This document shows, one piece after another, positions 24,270 to 33,173 of a DNA stretch of 43,821 bases. The stretch comes from Bacilli bacterium (GTDB taxonomy: Bacteria > Bacillota_I > Bacilli_A > RF39 > UBA660): NCBI GenBank assembly GCA_017472015.1, contig JAFURC010000024.1:1-43821 (forward strand), written 5' to 3'. A model generated the notes under the pieces. That model was not told where the DNA came from and searched no databases. It saw only the letters and a list, made by a program, of their open reading frames with translations. Position 1 is the first letter of the stretch. Every line of letters begins with the position of its first letter. Made by a program: the position numbers and the translations under genes.

Positions 24270-26801
24270 CTATTCATTTAATAGTTTTTCAAGTAATTTT
24301 TTCTCATCTTCAAGTTTAACTTTTTCACTCATAACTAATTCTTTAGGCGCTTTATTAACATAGCCTTCGTTAGAAAGTAATTTTTCACGTCTTGAGATAT
24401 TACTTTTTAAAGTTTCTATTTGTTTTTCTTTTAGTTTAATATCTTCCTCGGTTAAAACTTTTTGATAATATAAATCTAAACTATAATGATTGTTTGTTAT
24501 ATGATATTTCGTAATATTTAACTCTTCGTTTGTTATATTATCAGTTAATTTTAACATTTTAATAATTAAATCATCTAAATTAGATATTAATTTAACTTTG
24601 AAATCTTTCGAAATATTGTTTTCTTGTTTTATATTCCTGAATACTTTAATAAAATCAATTATACGTTCTACTTCAAGTTCACTTTCTTCATTTATTAATT
24701 TCTTATTATAAGTAGGATAATTACTTATCATGATATTTTCTGCGTCAGTGAATGGAAGTTTATCGTATATTTCATCAGTTACATAAGGCATGAATGGATG
24801 TAACATTTTTAAAATATTAATAATTACATAATAAAGAGTTGATTTAGTTGCATTTTCATTTAAACTAAATTTGGCAAATTCAATATAAGTATCACAAAAA
24901 TCATCCCAAATAAAACTATAAAGAATGGAAGCAACATTATTGAATTCATATTTATCCATATATTTAATAACATCTTTGATAACTTTATTTAATTTAGAAA
25001 TAATCCATTTATCTTCTTTTTTTAAGTTTTCTAATTTGTAATCAATTTCCTTAAAGTCTTCCATATTTAAAAGGCAAAAACGAGAAGCATTCCAAAGTTT
25101 ATTAATGAAATTCCAAGTTGATTTAACTTTATCTTCATCATATCTTAAATCAGATCCACTTGATGTTGAAGTAGTTAAAAAGTATCTTAAAGAATCATTT
25201 CCGTATTCCTTGATAACATCCATTGGATCTATTCCATTTCCTAAGGATTTAGACATTTTTCTTCCTTCTTTATCTCTTATAAGTCCATGGATTAAACATT
25301 CTTTAAATGGTCTTTGGTTTGTAAATTCTAAACCTTGAAATGTCATTCGATTTACCCAGAAAGGAATAATATCATATCCTGTTACTAAAACATCATTTGG
25401 ATAATATCTTTCTAAGTCTTTAGTTTTTTCTGGAAATCCTAAAGTTGAAAATGGCCACAAAGCACTTGAAAACCAAGTATCAAGTACATCCTCATCTTGT
25501 ATCCAACCTTCTCCCTCTGGTTTAGTAACTCCAACGTATACTTCATCACCTTTATACCAAGCAGGAATTCTATGTCCCCACCAAAGTTGACGAGAAATAC
25601 ACCAGTCATAAGTAATTTCCATCCAATGATTCATAATTTTTTCAAATCTTTTAGGAACAAAATTTACTTTAGTATCTTTATTTTTTTGGTTTTCTAAAAC
25701 TCTATCGGCAAGTGGTCGCATTTTTACAAACCATTGTTTAGATAGATAAGGTTCAATCATAACATCAGTTCTTTCAGAATATCCTACATTATGAGTTATT
25801 TCTTCAATTTTAACTAAAATATCTTTCTCTTTTAAATCTTCAATTAATTTTTTACGACATTCAAAACGATCAAGTCCATTATAAATACCGGCATTTTCAT
25901 TCATCACACCGTTTGGATTTATAACAACGATTCTTTCTAAGTTATGTCTGTTTCCTACTTCAAAATCATTAGGATCATGAGCAGGTGTAATTTTTACAAC
26001 TCCGGTTCCAAACTCAGGATCGGCATGATTGTCAGCAATAACCGGAATTTTTTTATTAATAATTGGTAAGATAACATTTTTACCAATAAAGTGTTTGTAC
26101 CTTTCATCATCTGGATTAACTGCAACAGCCGTATCTCCAAATAAAGTTTCAGGTCTTGTTGTGGCAACCACTAAGTATTCATTGCTATCTTCTAAGAAAT
26201 ATTTCAAGTAATAAAATGCACCTTTAGTTTCTTTATAAATTACTTCTTCATTAGATAAGGCTGTCATGGCTTCAGGATCCCAGTTAATTATTCTTTCTCC
26301 GCGATAGATTAATCCTTTATTATAAAGCGTTACAAAGACGTGTTTAACAGCATCACTTAAACCTTCATCTAAAGTAAATCTTTCTTTTGAATAATCAAGA
26401 GAAAGTCCTAGTTTTGCCCATTGCTCATGAATATTAGCAGCATATTCATGTTTCCACTCCCAAGCAACTTTAAGCCAATCATCTCTTTTCATCTCTCTTG
26501 GTTTAATTCCTTCACTTTTTAACTTTTTATCAATCTTTGCTTGAGTTGCAATTCCTGCATGATCCATTCCTGGAAGCCATAAAGTATCATACCCTTGCAT
26601 TCTTTTATAACGAATTATAACATCTTGAATTCCTGTATCCCAAGCATGTCCTAAATGTAATTTTCCTGTTACATTAGGAGGTGGAATAACAATACAAAAT
26701 GGTTTCTTAGTTAAATCCCCACTTTTAAAATATTCTTTTCTTTTCCAATTTTCATATTTTCCTTCTTCAACACTTAAATGATCATACTTTGTACTTAACA
26801 T
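24270..26801 (-). CDS. valS: Valyl-tRNA synthetase
   Basis: An 843-residue class I synthetase that charges tRNA-Val. The N-terminal HIGH motif is PPPNVTGKLHLGHAWD (about 38-53). The editing domain has TTRPETLFGDTAVAVNP, then TPAHDPNDFEVG. The KMSKS loop is EGRKMSKSLGNGIDP. The anticodon-binding domain and C-terminal coiled coil (about 775-843) are present, and the length is normal for bacterial ValRS. AGGAGG lies just before the ATG. It is preceded by a T-box leader, so expression rises when tRNA-Val is uncharged. Confidence 0.98.
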   Translation of the reverse strand: MLSTKYDHLSVEEGKYENWKRKEYFKSGDLTKKPFCIVIPPPNVTGKLHLGHAWDTGIQDVIIRYKRMQGYDTLWLPGMDHAGIATQAKIDKKLKSEGIKPREMKRDDWLKVAWEWKHEYAANIHEQWAKLGLSLDYSKERFTLDEGLSDAVKHVFVTLYNKGLIYRGERIINWDPEAMTALSNEEVIYKETKGAFYYLKYFLEDSNEYLVVATTRPETLFGDTAVAVNPDDERYKHFIGKNVILPIINKKIPVIADNHADPEFGTGVVKITPAHDPNDFEVGNRHNLERIVVINPNGVMNENAGIYNGLDRFECRKKLIEDLKEKDILVKIEEITHNVGYSERTDVMIEPYLSKQWFVKMRPLADRVLENQKNKDTKVNFVPKRFEKIMNHWMEITYDWCISRQLWWGHRIPAWYKGDEVYVGVTKPEGEGWIQDEDVLDTWFSSALWPFSTLGFPEKTKDLERYYPNDVLVTGYDIIPFWVNRMTFQGLEFTNQRPFKECLIHGLIRDKEGRKMSKSLGNGIDPMDVIKEYGNDSLRYFLTTSTSSGSDLRYDEDKVKSTWNFINKLWNASRFCLLNMEDFKEIDYKLENLKKEDKWIISKLNKVIKDVIKYMDKYEFNNVASILYSFIWDDFCDTYIEFAKFSLNENATKSTLYYVIINILKMLHPFMPYVTDEIYDKLPFTDAENIMISNYPTYNKKLINEESELEVERIIDFIKVFRNIKQENNISKDFKVKLISNLDDLIIKMLKLTDNITNEELNITKYHITNNHYSLDLYYQKVLTEEDIKLKEKQIETLKSNISRREKLLSNEGYVNKAPKELVMSEKVKLEDEKKLLEKLLNE

Positions 26802-26818
26802 ATATCCTCCTTAAAATT

Positions 26819-26846
26819 AAAAAAACTTCATCCAAAAGGACGAAGT
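26819..26846 (-). terminator. T-box-regulated terminator before valS
   Basis: Nine-pair stem with a TTTT loop (26825-26833 with 26838-26846), then six T on the minus strand. The upstream arm abuts the T-box sequence, with which it competes for the antiterminator fold. Confidence 0.9.
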
Positions 26847-27036
26847 CTCGTGGTACCACCTTAATTTATAATTAATTAAAAATTAATTACCTTATAATCT
26901 TAATGCGATTAACATTATATCTTACTAAACTCAGATACAAATCTCGAAAGCTACCTTCTGTTATCTAATTTATTAGTTTGCACCACCACTAACTCTCTTT
27001 AAATATCAATAACATACTCCTCTTCTTCATCGAATT
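26819..27036 (-). promoter_or_regulatory. T-box riboswitch of valS
   Basis: The transcript has the T-box parts in order: a Stem I base GAAGAGGAGTA, AGAGAGTT with GGTGGTGC in the distal part, and a probable specifier loop with GTA (valine codon, at 26952-26954) in GAAGGTAGC. The 14-base T-box AAGGTGGTACCACG is at 26849-26862. An intrinsic terminator follows, with nine-pair stem ACTTCGTCC/GGATGAAGT (26825-26846) and a T run. Uncharged tRNA-Val should stabilise the antiterminator. Only the exact specifier placement is uncertain. Confidence 0.93.
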
Positions 27037-27042
27037 TACTTT

Positions 27043-27071
27043 ATAATATCATAAACTATATTAAAAATCAA
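27043..27071 (-). promoter_or_regulatory. Promoter of valS T-box leader
   Basis: On the minus strand a -35 TTGATT (27066-27071), a 17-bp spacer and -10 TATTAT (27043-27048), extended by TGA just before it. The -35 overlaps the stop codon (27068-27070) of the upstream gene. Confidence 0.75.
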
Positions 27072-28987
27072 ATCTTTTTTGAACTATAATCATCATCTAT
27101 ACTCGGTGATATATAACTAGATACAGGATTTCTTTTGTATTTGTTTAACTCTCTATAAGAATTTATTGTAGTTTCAACCTGTTCTATCAAAGTTTCTTCA
27201 CATAAATCTCGATCACTAAACCTTCTAATAATATCATTATTACTACAACCACCTGTTAAATTCCATGCATACCCTTTATCAGTCGTTATAAATTTTAAAC
27301 TATTTGATTCTTTTCCAAAACCATTGCCATAATAAACTAACATTAAATTTTTATAACAATATAAATATTCTTGTCCAAATATAAACAAAGGTTCATACGT
27401 ATTAAAATTATCAATTCTTTCATTTACATCACGTCCATCTACAAACGTTGCTTGTTGAAAGAATTCTCTCACAGAAATATAATTTTTATTTAATTCTTCT
27501 TTACTTATCACATATATATTTTCATCAATACTATCAACAGAAATTATAAAAGCCTCTTCTTTTTCTATTTTAACAGTATATAATTTTCCTTTTTTATAAT
27601 CTATATAAATATTACTTGAATCCTTTAAAGAAGAAAGTAAATTATTAGTCTTATTCATATCTTTAAAATCAATATTTGTAAATACTTGATACTTCTCTTT
27701 TAATTCATCTTCACTCATCTCATTTATAACATTAAATATTTTAGTTAAATCATCAATTGTAGTTAAAATACTTTTTATATCTGATTTTATTGCATAATAA
27801 TGAAATTTTAAAAGAACACTTTTTCTTATTTTATTTTTAATATTTAAAGTATCATTATCTAAAAATTCTATTTCTTCTTCCAAAGGATTTTTTAAAGTTA
27901 AAAGTTTTTGAAAATATTCTTGATTTATAATTTTAACTTTATCACTTTTAGAAAATTCAAAAAACTTAATTTTTTCTACTGTTTCATTTAAATTTGAAAA
28001 ATCCAATTCCGATAAAAATATAGTAACTACATCTATATCTCTTATTGTTGATGCATCAAGTATTTCAAGAAGTTTAACTAAAACTTCTTTTGCTTGCATT
28101 ATTTTATCATGTGAACTATTTTCTGATAATTGATAAAATCTAAAAATACAAGCTTTTTTATTCATTTCTTTTAAGTTTTTGCATTTTTCTTCTTGTTTTT
28201 CGATTTCTTTATTTAATAAAACTACTTCTGCTTTAAATGATTCTTCTAATTCTCTTAATTCTTTAAAATTTTCTCTTTCTTTTAACATATTTAAATAATC
28301 TTCAACTAATTCTTGATATTCTTCTTTATAAATACCTTCTAAATATCTTAAAAATTGTTTTTTTAAATCATCTTTAAATTTTAAAGCACTTTTTTCATAA
28401 TTTCTAATTTTTTGGAATTTTTCTCTAAATAATTTTTCCAATTCATTTAAGTCATTAAAAGTTTTAATTTCTGTTATTTTACTTCGACAAAAATCAAGTA
28501 ATTCAATGGTTTCTTGATCAGAATAAGAATTTTCAACACTTATTAAATTATTTAAAAAAATCCCTTTTCGACTATCAAGCATTTCTTGATGTTTAAGATT
28601 TTTTAATATATTTAATGAATTTTTAAATTTGGTTATTAAAGAAGAAAGTTTTTCTAATGTATTAGCATCAAATAATTTTCCTTCATATTCTTCAACTAAT
28701 TTTTGGATTTCTAAATCATTCGGATTATTATAAATTTCATTAGATAAAGTTTCTTTAAAACTTTTTTTTAACTTAAAAAAATTCATTCGATATTCTAAAT
28801 TATTTAAATCTTTAATAAATTTTTGTCTTAATGTATTCAAATCATCTAAAGTACTTATATTTTCTAATTTTAATAAATAATCTTTAGCAAGTTCTACATA
28901 AAAAATATTATCTTTATTTTTCTTTATTAAAGTATTTAATTCCTGCTCCAATTTTTTTCGGTTTCTTTTAAAATCTTTATCATTCAT
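27068..28987 (-). CDS. Large coiled-coil protein, unknown function
   Basis: A 639-residue soluble protein that I do not recognise. Residues 1 to about 270 are strongly charged, helical and likely coiled coil, with several similar helical stretches (for example LNTLRQKFIKDLNNLEYRM and LNELEKLFREKFQKIRNYEK). A middle helical region (about 280-450) and a C-terminal globular domain (about 455-610) with more beta and aromatic residues follow (YIDYKKGKLYTVKIEKEEAF, FIFGQEYLYCYKNLMLVYYG, YAWNLTGGC). No signal peptide, TM, ATP-binding or nuclease motif was seen. It is a single-gene unit with its own consensus promoter. A scaffold or structural role is possible but unproven. Confidence 0.75.
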   Translation of the reverse strand: MNDKDFKRNRKKLEQELNTLIKKNKDNIFYVELAKDYLLKLENISTLDDLNTLRQKFIKDLNNLEYRMNFFKLKKSFKETLSNEIYNNPNDLEIQKLVEEYEGKLFDANTLEKLSSLITKFKNSLNILKNLKHQEMLDSRKGIFLNNLISVENSYSDQETIELLDFCRSKITEIKTFNDLNELEKLFREKFQKIRNYEKSALKFKDDLKKQFLRYLEGIYKEEYQELVEDYLNMLKERENFKELRELEESFKAEVVLLNKEIEKQEEKCKNLKEMNKKACIFRFYQLSENSSHDKIMQAKEVLVKLLEILDASTIRDIDVVTIFLSELDFSNLNETVEKIKFFEFSKSDKVKIINQEYFQKLLTLKNPLEEEIEFLDNDTLNIKNKIRKSVLLKFHYYAIKSDIKSILTTIDDLTKIFNVINEMSEDELKEKYQVFTNIDFKDMNKTNNLLSSLKDSSNIYIDYKKGKLYTVKIEKEEAFIISVDSIDENIYVISKEELNKNYISVREFFQQATFVDGRDVNERIDNFNTYEPLFIFGQEYLYCYKNLMLVYYGNGFGKESNSLKFITTDKGYAWNLTGGCSNNDIIRRFSDRDLCEETLIEQVETTINSYRELNKYKRNPVSSYISPSIDDDYSSKKI

Positions 28988-29009
28988 AATTCCCTCTTTT
29001 TATATTTGT

Positions 29010-29038
29010 AGTATATCAAAAGTAGATATATTTGTCAA
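29010..29038 (-). promoter_or_regulatory. Promoter of the coiled-coil protein gene
   Basis: On the minus strand a -35 TTGACA (29033-29038), a 17-bp spacer and -10 TATACT (29010-29015). Its -35 overlaps the -35 of the divergent promoter for the LTA-synthase-like gene. Confidence 0.8.
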
Positions 29039-29060
29039 TTTTACATTTTTATGATAAAAT
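29032..29060 (+). promoter_or_regulatory. Promoter of the plus-strand LTA-synthase-like gene
   Basis: A -35 TTGTCA (29032-29037), a 17-bp spacer and -10 TAAAAT (29055-29060). It shares the same TTGTCAA block with the divergent promoter, so only one polymerase may bind at a time. Confidence 0.8.
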
Positions 29061-29078
29061 TATTTTGGAAGTGGTTTA

Positions 29079-31055
29079 ATGAAAATTAAAAATAAATTTA
29101 TTTACAATATAACTATTTTAAGTATTTCAATATTTTTAATTGAAATGTTATTTAAAATAGTTAATAACAAAAACATCTTTGATTTATCTAGTTTAAGAAT
29201 ATTAGCAAGTAGTGTTATTATTAGTTTAATAATAAGTTACATAGAATTATTTATAAAAGATAAATTAGTACCTAAAATTAATATATTAGTCATATTCGTT
29301 ATTTCTATTTATAGCATGTTACAAGCTGGATTTAATAATTTTTTAGGAGTTTATATATCTTTAAATGTAAGAAGTCAAGCTGGGGCTGTTCTTGGTTATA
29401 TATTTGATTTCTTTAAAAGTTTTTATTGGTATTATTATTTAATATTAGCACCATTTATTTTATTAATCGTTTACTACGAACTTATAAATAAAAAGAAAAT
29501 TAAATTAACAATAGCTAAAGATAGTAACAAAACTATCAATACATTCGCTTTAATTAGTTTTTTACTTGTATTTGGATTTTTCTATCACATTAGTTTAAAT
29601 CTTGAAGTTTTTCAAAATAAATTACAAACAATCGAGAACAAAGAATTATTTAAAGATCCAACGAATCCTAGTATTGCTATTAAAGAATTTGGAACAACTG
29701 TATATGCTTTTTTAGATATTAAGAATGTATTTATTAATGATCCTAATAAAGAAGAAGTTATTAATAAACCTACTTATAATCAAGATGAAAATATAGTTGA
29801 TGATACTAAATGGCTTGAGTTAATTGATCAAGAAGATGATTTAGTTTTAAATAATTTAAATAATTATTTTATAAATAATACATATACTGGTGAAAATAGT
29901 TATACAGGTTTATTTGAAGATAAAAATTTAATTGTTATTATGATGGAGTCAGTTAATGATATTTTTATAAATGAAGAAATGTACCCTAATTTTTATAAAT
30001 TATTAAGTGAAGGATATTACTTTAAAAATCATTATTCACCAAGAAACTCATGTGCAACTGGTAATAATGAACTAAGTGGAATGATTGGTCTTTATTCAAT
30101 TTATAATAAGTGTACAGCTAATGCATATAGTTCTAATTTATATCCTGAAAGTATCTTTAATTTATTTAATGATAAAGGTTATAAAACCACATCAATGCAC
30201 AATTATACGGAAAAATACTATGAAAGACGCGAATTTCATACGAATACAGGATCAAGAAGATACTATGATGTTGATGATTTAAAGCTAGAATATAATACCA
30301 AAGATGAAGAATGGTCAAGTGATGAAGATTTCATGAAGGAAGTAGTTAAGATTTTAAATAAGTATAGTAAAGATGAAAGATTCATGACTTGGTTAACAAC
30401 AGTTACATCGCATCAACCATATGGTAGTAGTAGATATGGAGATAAATATTTATATTTATTTGAAAACAAAAAGTATGATAATTATCATATTAAATTAAAA
30501 AGATATATGTCTAAATTAAAAGTTTTAGATGAAGGACTCGGAGTACTTTTAGAAGGTCTTGAAAAACAAGGTAAACTTGAAGATACCGTAATAGTTTTAT
30601 ATGGTGATCATTATCCATATGGACTTTCCAACAAAATTTTAGAAAAAGCCTTACCTTATTCAATAGATGAAAAATACGAAAATGAAAGAGTTCCGTTTGT
30701 TATTTGGTCAAATGATATAGAAGCAACAACATTCAAAAACTACACATCATATGTTAATATTTTACCAACAATTGCTAATTTGTTTAATTTAGATACTGAT
30801 TCAAGATACTATGCAGGAACTGATTTGTTTTCAAATAAAGCCGATAACTTAGTAATATATGCCGATGGTTCTTGGAAAAATGAATATGCTTTCTATGATG
30901 CAAGTAATTCAAAAATAACTTATTATACTAACAAAGAATATACAATCGAAGAAATAATTAGTATTAATGAAAAAGTATCAAACAAAATTAAATACTCAAA
31001 CCTTGCTATTCAACACGATTACTTTAATTATTTATATGAGAACTTAAAAAAATGA
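29079..31055 (+). CDS. LTA synthase family sulfatase-fold membrane enzyme
   Basis: A 658-residue enzyme of the lipoteichoic acid synthase/phosphoglycerol transferase family. There are about five N-terminal TMs (1-180), then an extracellular alkaline-phosphatase-like domain (about 285-600). Metal and catalytic residues are visible: LIVIMMESVND (Glu), SCATGNNELSG (nucleophile Thr) and VIVLYGDHYPYG (Asp-His). It moves glycerol-phosphate or a similar group from phosphatidylglycerol to a surface polymer. It is the only plus-strand protein gene here. A paralogue of the same size is at 39724-41697. Whether either one is the true LtaS, a primase or a phosphoethanolamine-type enzyme cannot be told. 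Confidence 0.9.
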   Translation: MKIKNKFIYNITILSISIFLIEMLFKIVNNKNIFDLSSLRILASSVIISLIISYIELFIKDKLVPKINILVIFVISIYSMLQAGFNNFLGVYISLNVRSQAGAVLGYIFDFFKSFYWYYYLILAPFILLIVYYELINKKKIKLTIAKDSNKTINTFALISFLLVFGFFYHISLNLEVFQNKLQTIENKELFKDPTNPSIAIKEFGTTVYAFLDIKNVFINDPNKEEVINKPTYNQDENIVDDTKWLELIDQEDDLVLNNLNNYFINNTYTGENSYTGLFEDKNLIVIMMESVNDIFINEEMYPNFYKLLSEGYYFKNHYSPRNSCATGNNELSGMIGLYSIYNKCTANAYSSNLYPESIFNLFNDKGYKTTSMHNYTEKYYERREFHTNTGSRRYYDVDDLKLEYNTKDEEWSSDEDFMKEVVKILNKYSKDERFMTWLTTVTSHQPYGSSRYGDKYLYLFENKKYDNYHIKLKRYMSKLKVLDEGLGVLLEGLEKQGKLEDTVIVLYGDHYPYGLSNKILEKALPYSIDEKYENERVPFVIWSNDIEATTFKNYTSYVNILPTIANLFNLDTDSRYYAGTDLFSNKADNLVIYADGSWKNEYAFYDASNSKITYYTNKEYTIEEIISINEKVSNKIKYSNLAIQHDYFNYLYENLKK

Positions 31056-31071
31056 CCATTTGGTCATTTTT
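31048..31071. terminator. Bidirectional terminator between LTA-synthase-like gene and topA
   Basis: Ten-pair stem AAAAATGACC/GGTCATTTTT (31048-31057 with 31062-31071) with an ATTT loop and A/T runs on both sides. The two convergent stop codons (TGA at 31053-31055 on plus, TAA at 31070-31072 on minus) lie at or inside the stem. Confidence 0.85.
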
Positions 31072-33097
31072 AATTTTCTTTATGGTATCCACATGATGAA
31101 CATTTAATTTCATCATTTTTAATAACAAACATACTTCCGCATTTAGGACATTTTTCTCCGGTTGGTTGATCCCAAAAAGCCATTTTACAACTTGGATAGT
31201 TGTTGCATCCATAGAAAACTTTACCTTTTTTACTATGTTTTTCAACTATTTTACCACGACAATTTGGACAATCAATTATTATGTTTTCTTGTTTTTCTTC
31301 TTTTTTGATGTATTTACAATTTGGATAATCTGAACAAGCAATGAATTCTCCAAATTTACCTTTTCGAATTACTAAAGGACTATGACATTCAGGACAAAGT
31401 TCTCCAGTTTCTTCAGGTTTTTCTTTTTCCATTCCCTCATAGGCTTTTCTAAGGGTATCATCAAATATCTCGTAAAAGTCAGTTAAAACTTCTTTATTAT
31501 CAATTTTACCGCTTGCTATGCTATCTAAATCTTCTTCCATATTAGCAGTATATTTAACATTTATAATATTTGAGAAAAATTCTTGTAATTTATCGGTTAC
31601 TTCTACTCCAATTTCAGTTGGCTTGAATTTTTTTTCTTCTAAGATTACATAACCACGATCTTTAATATTTGACATTATTGTTGCATAAGTTGATGGACGT
31701 CCAATTCCTAACTCTTCCATTTCATGAATTAGTTTAGCTTCTGTGTATCTTGGTTTTGGTTTTGTAAGATGCTTTTCATAAATAATTTCATTTGATTCGA
31801 TAAAATTATTTAGTTTACTTGATAAATCAGGTAAAACTGTATCCTTTGTATCTTCAAATTCATGATAAATTTTTAAATAACCATCAAAAGTAATAACTGA
31901 TCCGGTTGTTTTAAATTTATAATCATTGTTATCTAAAATAATTGTTGTCGCAAGAGTTTTAGCATCACTCATTAAAGAAGCAAGAGTTCTTTTATAAATT
32001 AGATTATATAACTTTAATTCATCAGTTGTTAAATATTTTTTTAAACTATCTGGTGTTCTTAAAATACTAGTTGGTCTAATTGCTTCATGGGCATCTTGAA
32101 CATTATCAGTTTTCTTACTTTTTTTAATGTAACCAACATATTCATGACCAAAAGTATCATTAATATATGTAAATGTTTTTGAAGTAAACTCGTCACTTAA
32201 ACGAATTGAATCTGTTCTCATATAAGTAATTAAACCAACAGTTTCAGTCCCAATATCAATACCTTCATACATTTTTTGGGCAAGCATCATTGTTTTTTTA
32301 GCATTAAAATTTAATTTATTTGATGCTTCTTGTTGAAGAGTTGATGTTGTAAATGGTAATTTACTTGTTTTATTCTTATTTTTAGATTCAATACTTTCTA
32401 CTTTAAAACTTTGACTTAGTTTTTCTAAAATACTATTTACTTCATCAATGTTTTTAATTTCTAAATCCATATCTTGATATTTAAATAAATTAGAATCAAA
32501 TTCATTAAACTTAGCCGTAATTGTATAATATTCTTCACTAACAAAAGCTGCAATTTCTTTTTCCCGATCGACAATTAATTTCAAAGCAACACTTTGAACA
32601 CGTCCAGCACTAGTTCCATGGGTTTTAGATTGCATTAATTTACTTAAACGAAAACCAATTATTCTATCTAAAAATCTTCTTGTTTCTTGACTTTTAACTA
32701 AATTAAAATCAATTTTTCTAGGATTTTTAATTCCTTCTAAGACTTTATCTTTGGTAATTTCATAAAATAAAACTCTGTCATATTTATTTTCTTTAATTCC
32801 TAAAGTATCAAATAAATGCCAAGAAATTGCTTCACCTTCCCTATCTGGGTCGGTTGCAAGATATACTTTATTTGCTTCTTTAACTAATTTTTTTAAATCC
32901 GTTATAACTTTTTTCTTTCCTTTAATTGGGACATAATTTGGAACAAATCCATTTTCTATATCAATACCAAGTCCATATTTACCAGTTGTTGCTAAGTCTC
33001 TTATATGCCCAATACTAGAAACAACTTTATAATCTTTACCTAAGTATTTTTCGATTGTTTTACTTTTAGCTGGGGATTCAACTATAACTAAATCCAT
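31070..33097 (-). CDS. topA: DNA topoisomerase I
   Basis: A 675-residue type IA topoisomerase that relaxes negative supercoils. The TOPRIM domain has LVIVESPAKSKTIEKYLG and the metal motif TDPDREGEA. The catalytic Tyr292 is in GLITYMRTDSIRLS. Three C-terminal four-cysteine zinc fingers are present (CPECHSPLVI..CSDYPNC; CPNCRGKIV..CNNYPSC; CPKCGSMFV..CSSC), as in most Firmicutes. It has its own consensus promoter and ends in the shared bidirectional terminator. Confidence 0.98.
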   Translation of the reverse strand: MDLVIVESPAKSKTIEKYLGKDYKVVSSIGHIRDLATTGKYGLGIDIENGFVPNYVPIKGKKKVITDLKKLVKEANKVYLATDPDREGEAISWHLFDTLGIKENKYDRVLFYEITKDKVLEGIKNPRKIDFNLVKSQETRRFLDRIIGFRLSKLMQSKTHGTSAGRVQSVALKLIVDREKEIAAFVSEEYYTITAKFNEFDSNLFKYQDMDLEIKNIDEVNSILEKLSQSFKVESIESKNKNKTSKLPFTTSTLQQEASNKLNFNAKKTMMLAQKMYEGIDIGTETVGLITYMRTDSIRLSDEFTSKTFTYINDTFGHEYVGYIKKSKKTDNVQDAHEAIRPTSILRTPDSLKKYLTTDELKLYNLIYKRTLASLMSDAKTLATTIILDNNDYKFKTTGSVITFDGYLKIYHEFEDTKDTVLPDLSSKLNNFIESNEIIYEKHLTKPKPRYTEAKLIHEMEELGIGRPSTYATIMSNIKDRGYVILEEKKFKPTEIGVEVTDKLQEFFSNIINVKYTANMEEDLDSIASGKIDNKEVLTDFYEIFDDTLRKAYEGMEKEKPEETGELCPECHSPLVIRKGKFGEFIACSDYPNCKYIKKEEKQENIIIDCPNCRGKIVEKHSKKGKVFYGCNNYPSCKMAFWDQPTGEKCPKCGSMFVIKNDEIKCSSCGYHKEN

Positions 33098-33114
33098 TTT
33101 TTCACCTCTAATAA

Positions 33115-33143
33115 TTTATACTAGTTATTTTCAAAATTGTCAA
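33115..33143 (-). promoter_or_regulatory. Promoter of topA
   Basis: On the minus strand a -35 TTGACA (33138-33143), a 17-bp spacer and -10 TATAAA (33115-33120). An inverted repeat lies just upstream at 33147-33166. Confidence 0.85.
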
Positions 33144-33146
33144 CTA

Positions 33147-33166
33147 TTTACAAACTTTTTTGTAAA
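33147..33166. repeat. Inverted repeat upstream of the topA promoter
   Basis: Perfect eight-base arms TTTACAAA/TTTGTAAA (33147-33154 and 33159-33166) with a 4-base centre. They lie between the methyltransferase stop codon and the topA -35. The arms are not followed by a T tract on the minus strand, so a protein-binding site is as likely as a terminator. Confidence 0.6.
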
Positions 33167-33173
33167 CTATAAT

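Noticed and set aside
31024..31245. Minus-strand frame of 73 codons at the end of topA
   Set aside because: It is a shifted frame of the topA zinc-finger region; the real topA frame is intact through 31070.
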